This document shows, one piece after another, positions 59,558-64,000 of a stretch of 64,000 nt of DNA; position 1 is the first letter of the stretch; every line of letters starts with the position of its first letter. This stretch comes from Enterococcus alishanensis (lineage in GTDB: Bacteria > Bacillota > Bacilli > Lactobacillales > Enterococcaceae), in NCBI RefSeq assembly GCF_019218635.1, contig NZ_JAHUZB010000003.1:62001-126000 (forward strand). The letters are read 5' to 3'. The position numbers were made by a program, and so were the translations under genes. The notes below the pieces were generated by a model that did not search any database, had not been told where the DNA came from, and saw nothing but the letters and a program-made list of their open reading frames with translations.

Positions 59558-59944
59558 TTATCTAGCTTTTATATTTTTTTGAATATCTCGTGAATTAAGG
59601 GTAAATCCAACACTCATCACTAAAATAAAAATAAAATCGATTAAGTCATTGCTACTTTGCTGAAGATTGATTTGTAACCAGTTAATAATTGTAAAAAACA
59701 AGAAAAAAATAATCCCGAAAATAACAAATTGAAGGAAGAGACTTGCTGAAGTATAAAGTGTCAAATAATAGCCAATGAATAAAGACAATAACATTGGGAG
59801 CAAAAAAATATAATGTTGATAAGAAAGAGAATGGTTAAATAAATCAAAAATCAATCTTCCAACAATCAAAAGAAAAAAGATAAATAACGTTCGATAAATT
59901 ACATTAGCAGGCTTTGATGGATCAAAAATTTTCCAATTAAACAT
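59558..59944 (-). CDS. Hypothetical four-helix membrane protein, paralogue of 35182-35565
   Basis: This 128-residue protein has about four membrane helices with the start MFNWKIFDPSKPANVIYRT and a second-helix RLIFDLFNH motif. It shares length, helix spacing and start motif with the protein at 35182-35565. The family is not named. It is monocistronic in this window. The function is unknown. Confidence 0.65.
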   Translation of the reverse strand: MFNWKIFDPSKPANVIYRTLFIFFLLIVGRLIFDLFNHSLSYQHYIFLLPMLLSLFIGYYLTLYTSASLFLQFVIFGIIFFLFFTIINWLQINLQQSSNDLIDFIFILVMSVGFTLNSRDIQKNIKAR

Positions 59945-60109
59945 CCCCGATTCCCCCTATATATACAGTTATCTTAACATATTTTTCCCATGGTTATGGC
60001 AAGAAAAACTGAGTATTATCTAATGATTTCGTTTATCTTGTTGCTTTAGATGTAAGTTAAGTGATAGAAGACTGAACCCTTTTTTTTAAAATAAGAAAAG
60101 CCAACCTTC

Positions 60110-60137
60110 TTGCAAATAATAAGTCTCGTGATATACT
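60110..60137 (+). promoter_or_regulatory. Putative promoter for the MFS exporter
   Basis: TTGCAA and TATACT are 16 bases apart, leaving an approximately 80-base untranslated leader before the MFS start codon. Confidence 0.55.
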
Positions 60138-60151
60138 CAATGGTGCAATTA

Positions 60152-60222
60152 GGAATTCTCCGAAAAACCCATTTGGGCGTATAAATTGTATACACTAAAT
60201 TTATTACTCAAAGGAGAGTTCT
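60152..60222 (+). promoter_or_regulatory. 5' UTR with anti-Shine-Dalgarno pairing (possible translational attenuator)
   Basis: GGAATTCTCC (60152-60161) can pair over ten positions with GGAGAGTTCT (60213-60222), which covers the exporter's ribosome site. A small CCCA-TT-TGGG hairpin and the dyad GTATA-N5-TATAC (60179-60193) lie between. A 14-codon frame (60140-60184) covers the first arm but has no visible ribosome site. Confidence 0.45.
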
Positions 60223-60223
60223 T

Positions 60224-61444
60224 ATGAAAACAAGAGAATATCAAGTAAATAATTGGAGAAAAAATATAGCATACTTACTATCATCGCAGGCGATCTCTAT
60301 GATCGGAACGATGTTAGTGCAGTATGCTATTATTTGGCATGTCACCCTTTCTACAAATTCGGGGCTAATGACTGGGCTTGTCGCTTCTGTCGGTTTGTTA
60401 CCAATGGTTATTGTGATGCCTTTTGCTGGTGCGCTTGCAGATCGCTACAATCGCAAAAAAATTTCAATTATCTCAGACAGTGTAATCGCATTGGTATCTT
60501 TGTTAGCAGCAATAGCCTTGTTGCTCGCAAATAATTTAGAAAGCAATATGTTCTTACTAGTAGGATTAACTTTTATTCGTTCAGTTGGTCAGGGATTTCA
60601 AACGCCTGCTGTGTCGGCCATCTTACCACAATTGACGCCTAAAGATTCCTTAGTGCGGATTAACGGAATTGACCAAACTATTCAAGCCGGTATGATGCTA
60701 GCTAGTCCGGCATTAGCAGCAACTTTGTTAAATTTTTTACCACTAGCTTTCATTCTACTAATAGATTTTATAACGGCTATAATCGGTGTGTCTATTATGT
60801 TAACAAAAGTAAATGTACCAAGCATAAAACGTAAAGAAAATTCTCAAATAAATATAATTGATGATATTAAATCAGGATTGACATATTTAAATGCCCACAA
60901 AATTTTAGTTGCACTGATTGTGGCAGGATTTATTGGAAGTGTGTTAGCTACGCCAGCTTCAAATTTAGCCCCCTTGCAAATTACCAGAGAATTTAATGAC
61001 GGGCTTTGGCAATTATCGGCTAGTGAGATTGGTTTTGCGGCAGGAATGCTGATTGGTGGAGTAATAATGAGTGTGTGGGGAGGACTGATAGATAAAATAA
61101 AGACAGTCGCATTAGGCTATGCTCTTTTAGTTATTCCCTTCCTTACACTCGGAATAACTTCTCATTTCTGGATATATTTTCTGATGATGGTTACTATTGG
61201 TTTGGTTGTTCCTATTTCGCGAACAGCAATGGTTTCATTTTTTCAAACAGCAACGGATAACAGCCATATGGGTAGAGTCATGAGTATTGTTACCATGACT
61301 ATTAGTTTTGCATCGCCAGTCACTTTACTGATAATCGGACCATTAGCTGACGTTATTTCAATTAATTTAATCATGATTGCTGCCGGATTTTTACTGATCC
61401 CTTTGGTCATTTGGCTGTTATCTGGAAAATATTTCAAAGTATGA
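60224..61444 (+). CDS. MFS transporter, Mef/enterobactin-exporter-like
   Basis: This is a 406-residue protein with 12 predicted helices. It has the DRYNRKKISIISD loop (motif A-like) after helix 2 and a VGQGFQTPAVSAILPQL segment typical of the macrolide-efflux/EntS group. It probably exports a drug or metabolite. Its 5' UTR can fold to hide the ribosome site, which suggests regulated translation. It is monocistronic, with no clear terminator. Confidence 0.82.
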   Translation: MKTREYQVNNWRKNIAYLLSSQAISMIGTMLVQYAIIWHVTLSTNSGLMTGLVASVGLLPMVIVMPFAGALADRYNRKKISIISDSVIALVSLLAAIALLLANNLESNMFLLVGLTFIRSVGQGFQTPAVSAILPQLTPKDSLVRINGIDQTIQAGMMLASPALAATLLNFLPLAFILLIDFITAIIGVSIMLTKVNVPSIKRKENSQINIIDDIKSGLTYLNAHKILVALIVAGFIGSVLATPASNLAPLQITREFNDGLWQLSASEIGFAAGMLIGGVIMSVWGGLIDKIKTVALGYALLVIPFLTLGITSHFWIYFLMMVTIGLVVPISRTAMVSFFQTATDNSHMGRVMSIVTMTISFASPVTLLIIGPLADVISINLIMIAAGFLLIPLVIWLLSGKYFKV

Positions 61445-61762
61445 GCAATCAGAAGGTTTTAGTATCTCAGTAGATGGAAAATGGTGTATTTACTCTTACA
61501 AGATAGAAACTAAATATAGTTATTAGTCGATTAATATTGATAGAGGGGATTGTTTTTTACTAATAATCAACCGTATTAAGCAATTTATTGGTAATCACTG
61601 GTTTTTAAATTTCTTCAGTTTCTTTCAAAGTTATCCGGAAATTATTAATGTATAAATGATATCATTACTTGCAATATAAAAAGCGTACTATTTAAAAAAT
61701 ATATACAATGATAAAATCTATAGGTGATGATAGTTGTTTGAAAAATATTAGGAGGTAAAAAA
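61445..61762. other. Intergenic AT-rich region; no gene seen
   Basis: These 318 bases contain no open frame with a ribosome site. A TATAAA/TACAAT-rich stretch near 61690-61720 probably carries the promoter of the XRE gene, but no consensus -35/-10 pair stands out. No terminator is evident for the MFS gene. Confidence 0.5.
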
Positions 61763-62560
61763 ATGGATATCTCTAAAAAATTAAAAAATTACCGTAAGGA
61801 TCAAAATATGACTCAAGAAGAATTATCAAGAAAAATCGGGGTCTCATTAAAACTAATAAAGGAATGGGAGAGCGGGATAAGCGCTCCAGAAGATAGTGAG
61901 TTACAGCAAATAAATAACCAAATAATAGTTACTGATTTAAAGTTGCCGTTTTATTTCGGTAAGCCAACAAGTAGAAAACCATTTCTTATTTTATTAATAA
62001 TACCATTATTGATATTTGCAATTTTCATTCAAGTTAATATTTTTGTAGGAATTTTATCAGGATTTTTATCAATGATCTTCATATATGGATTAGGGTTTTA
62101 TGATTTTAGGAGATATTATGCTTATTTTATTGTAAAAAAAGATGGAATAATCGTTTCAAAAGAAAAGGAGCTCCAACTATTCCCACTGATATCAATAATT
62201 AAGGGTGGTTTAAAAATACGGAAAGAAGAAAAAATCCAATATAACGATATTAACTACATGAATATTTTTTTTGATAGTGATGGTTTTAAAGGATATGGGA
62301 CTTCAATATCGTATCGGCCAAGACAACTTTATACAACCCGAGAAGTAATCATGTTACAGGTGTATTTAAAAACGAATAATGAGGTTATTAATCTTAATTT
62401 GGATCAGATTTTTTACCCGGACTCCAAAGAAAGAAAACATATATTATATTTATTTAAGTTTTTTAATCAAAAGGGTATACCCATCATTGATGATCATAAA
62501 ATTTTAAAAGCAATTAACGAAGGTCAGTCATTTATTGATTCCGCATATAAAAAGAATTGA
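61763..62560 (+). CDS. XRE-family HTH membrane protein
   Basis: This 265-residue protein has an N-terminal Cro/C1-type HTH (about 4-55, MTQEELSRKIGVSLKLIKEWESG) followed by two membrane segments (about 75-110) and a C-terminal soluble domain of about 150 residues. The C-terminal domain is not recognised. AGGAGGT precedes the ATG. The gene is noticeably AT-rich compared with its neighbours, which may indicate acquisition. It may be a membrane-tethered sensor-regulator. Confidence 0.75.
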   Translation: MDISKKLKNYRKDQNMTQEELSRKIGVSLKLIKEWESGISAPEDSELQQINNQIIVTDLKLPFYFGKPTSRKPFLILLIIPLLIFAIFIQVNIFVGILSGFLSMIFIYGLGFYDFRRYYAYFIVKKDGIIVSKEKELQLFPLISIIKGGLKIRKEEKIQYNDINYMNIFFDSDGFKGYGTSISYRPRQLYTTREVIMLQVYLKTNNEVINLNLDQIFYPDSKERKHILYLFKFFNQKGIPIIDDHKILKAINEGQSFIDSAYKKN

Positions 62561-62907
62561 TGAAAGTTTTTTGTTCCAATAATTTTGATTTTTAGACTTA
62601 CTTGCCTGTCAGTTGATAATCTGACAGGCATTTTTAATGCTATTTTTCAGAGCATAGGTAAAAAATACAAATGACTCTGAATAAAATTGATTTAGTTACT
62701 ACATTTTCATACATAAAGAATGGTTATCTTCAATTTAACTACTATGTAAAAAGTTCGACAAATATTACCGTAAATAAGTACCGGCTTTTTTGATTTTTTA
62801 TTAGGCACTCTTTATAGAATTCCTTGCTATCTAATAAATGCCATGTCCGAAAACGACCAGATATATGTTATGCTTTTGCTATAATTAAGTAGCAGAGGAG
62901 AAAATTT
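62561..62907. other. Intergenic region with terminator and ada promoter
   Basis: GCCTGTCAG pairs with CTGACAGGC followed by T residues (62598-62637), terminating the XRE gene. The remainder is AT-rich and, apart from the promoter at its right end, shows no gene or other clear signal. Confidence 0.7.
62877..62885 (+). promoter_or_regulatory. Extended -10 promoter of the Ada-AlkA gene
   Basis: TGCTATAAT is a perfect extended -10 element about 23 bases upstream of the start codon; the -35 is weak, fitting an activator-dependent promoter such as Ada autoregulation. Confidence 0.6.
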
Positions 62908-64000
62908 ATGGAAATACATGATAGTGGATTATATGCTGCTTTTAAAGCAAAAGATAACCGTTTTGATGGTCGATTTTTTGTGGGTATCTCTTCAACTGGG
63001 ATATATTGCCGTCCAATTTGTAAAGCGAAACAAGCAAAAGAAGAAAATTGTACTTTTTTTCAATCGGCAGCTGAAGCAGAACAAGCTGGATTCCGTCCAT
63101 GTCTGCTTTGTCGTCCCGAACTGGCACCGGGGAAATCCGTTGCTGATGCAAACGTGAATTTAAGTTATCGTGCTGCTAAATTGTTAGAAGAAACCTGTAC
63201 CTATAAATTAAGTATTCAGGAACTTGCTGAACAGTTAGGCTATACAGATAGACATTTGCGCCGTGTATTTACAGCTGAATATAATGTGTCACCTGTCCAG
63301 TATCTTCAAACGTGTCGACTACATCTTGCAAAACAATTACTCACGGATACGAATCTAACTGTGCTTGAAATTGCAATGGCAGCTGGTTTTGGAAGTTTAA
63401 GACGTTTCAATGCTGTTTTTAAAGAGCAATATCGTTTAACTCCTACACAACTACGAAAAAAAGTTATCACAAAACCTACTGTTGATGAGATTACATTGTC
63501 CTTGAGTTATCGACCTCCTTATCGTTGGAATGAGATCCTCACTTTTTTAAAGAGTCGAGCGATCGAAGGTGTTGAAGCGGTCATTGATGATAAATATATG
63601 CGGACTGTCCGATTAAAAAATATTAAGAACGAAAAAATTGAGGGTTGGATTAAGGTATCTCATAATGAGGAAAAAGAATCATTGAATTTAACAGTGAGTC
63701 ATTCTTTACTGTCTGTACTCCCGCAAGTTTTAGCACGGACAAAAAAGATGTTCGATATTTATTGCAATCCTGAAATTATTTATCAAGCATTAAAACCAAT
63801 GAACAAAATCATCAAAGATTCTTGCGTACTTGGAACACGATTACCTGGTTGCTTTGACTCCTTTGAAATGTCGGTACGGGCAATTTTAGGGCAACTAATT
63901 ACTGTGAAAGCTGCAGGTACAATTGCGGCACGCATTGCTAAGACTTACGGACATGAAATACAAACAGGAATTAATGGGCTTACTCATACATTTCCGTCAT
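62908..64000 (+). CDS. Ada-AlkA fusion: methyl-phosphotriester sensor, AraC-type activator and 3-methyladenine DNA glycosylase (3' truncated)
   Basis: At least 364 residues are visible before the window edge. The N-terminal Ada zinc domain has Cys34, Cys38, Cys65 and Cys68 with the same spacing as Cys38/42/69/72 of E. coli Ada; Cys34 is the methyl acceptor. An AraC-type double HTH follows (about 88-180, LSIQELAEQLGYTDRHLRRVF). Then comes an AlkA N-terminal domain (about 190-300) and the start of the helix-hairpin-helix glycosylase domain (SVRAILGQLITVKAAG). It would repair alkylated DNA and activate its own transcription. The frame has no stop before base 64000. A GAGGAG site precedes the ATG. 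Confidence 0.9.
   Translation, partial: MEIHDSGLYAAFKAKDNRFDGRFFVGISSTGIYCRPICKAKQAKEENCTFFQSAAEAEQAGFRPCLLCRPELAPGKSVADANVNLSYRAAKLLEETCTYKLSIQELAEQLGYTDRHLRRVFTAEYNVSPVQYLQTCRLHLAKQLLTDTNLTVLEIAMAAGFGSLRRFNAVFKEQYRLTPTQLRKKVITKPTVDEITLSLSYRPPYRWNEILTFLKSRAIEGVEAVIDDKYMRTVRLKNIKNEKIEGWIKVSHNEEKESLNLTVSHSLLSVLPQVLARTKKMFDIYCNPEIIYQALKPMNKIIKDSCVLGTRLPGCFDSFEMSVRAILGQLITVKAAGTIAARIAKTYGHEIQTGINGLTHTFPS

Noticed and set aside
60140-60184. The 14-codon frame MVQLGILRKTHLGV as a translated leader peptide gene
   Set aside because: It has no ribosome site and may lie at or before the transcript start, so I list only the RNA pairing and not a coding feature.

Overview
This is a low-GC (roughly 37% by eye) chromosomal segment from a Firmicute, most likely an Enterococcus or a close relative. 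The pointers are strong AGGAGG ribosome sites, many PTS sugar systems with PRD-type regulators, CcpA-type cre sites, a DUF3290/DUF421 gene pair and enterococcal-style secreted proteins. The genus assignment is an inference. I see no rRNA, tRNA, CRISPR array, insertion sequence or phage genes.

Layout: (1) 1-18 kb is a sugar-utilisation island with three PTS loci. The first is a galactitol-type EIIA/EIIC/EIIB with an archaeal-type triose-phosphate isomerase homologue and a YjbQ protein, preceded by the tail of a PRD regulator. The second is a DeoR regulator, class II aldolase, zinc dehydrogenase and mannose-type EIIA/B/C/D. The third is a galactitol-type PTS interleaved with a rhamnulose-1-phosphate aldolase, a 2-hydroxyacid dehydrogenase, a PRD regulator and a lactaldehyde reductase. 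(2) 18.4-24.8 kb is a selenium operon (selD, yedF, a DUF3343 gene, selB, a cysteine-desulfurase-like gene, selA), followed by a probable 8-oxoguanine deaminase. No selC is present here. (3) 27.1-32.2 kb is a Ugp-type ABC importer with a GpdQ-like phosphodiesterase behind a Pho-box-like promoter, so probably phosphate-starvation scavenging of glycerophosphodiesters. (4) 32-49 kb is a mosaic of small membrane proteins, an alcohol dehydrogenase with an AdhR-like operator, two TetR-controlled loci (one with an M23 peptidase, one with a DHA2 exporter), a HAD phosphatase, an ankyrin lipoprotein, an NlpC/P60-like secreted protein that has lost its catalytic residues, and assorted regulators and transferases. 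(5) 49.9-54.6 kb is a compact MerR regulon: four promoters with 19-bp spacers and a shared dyad drive two flavodoxin-like lipoproteins, a flavodoxin pseudogene, an MFS exporter and an aldo/keto reductase-MerR operon. (6) 55-64 kb holds two isochorismatase-like hydrolases with a divergent AsnC regulator, a BASS-family transporter behind an Ile/Leu-codon leader peptide, HAD and membrane proteins, an MFS exporter whose 5' UTR can hide its Shine-Dalgarno sequence, an XRE membrane regulator, and the start of an Ada-AlkA fusion cut by the window edge.

The most promising undescribed unit is the MerR/flavodoxin-lipoprotein regulon. The others most worth a second look are the selenocysteine gene set in an apparent lactic-acid bacterium, the dead NlpC/P60 protein, and the two attenuator-like leaders upstream of transporters.
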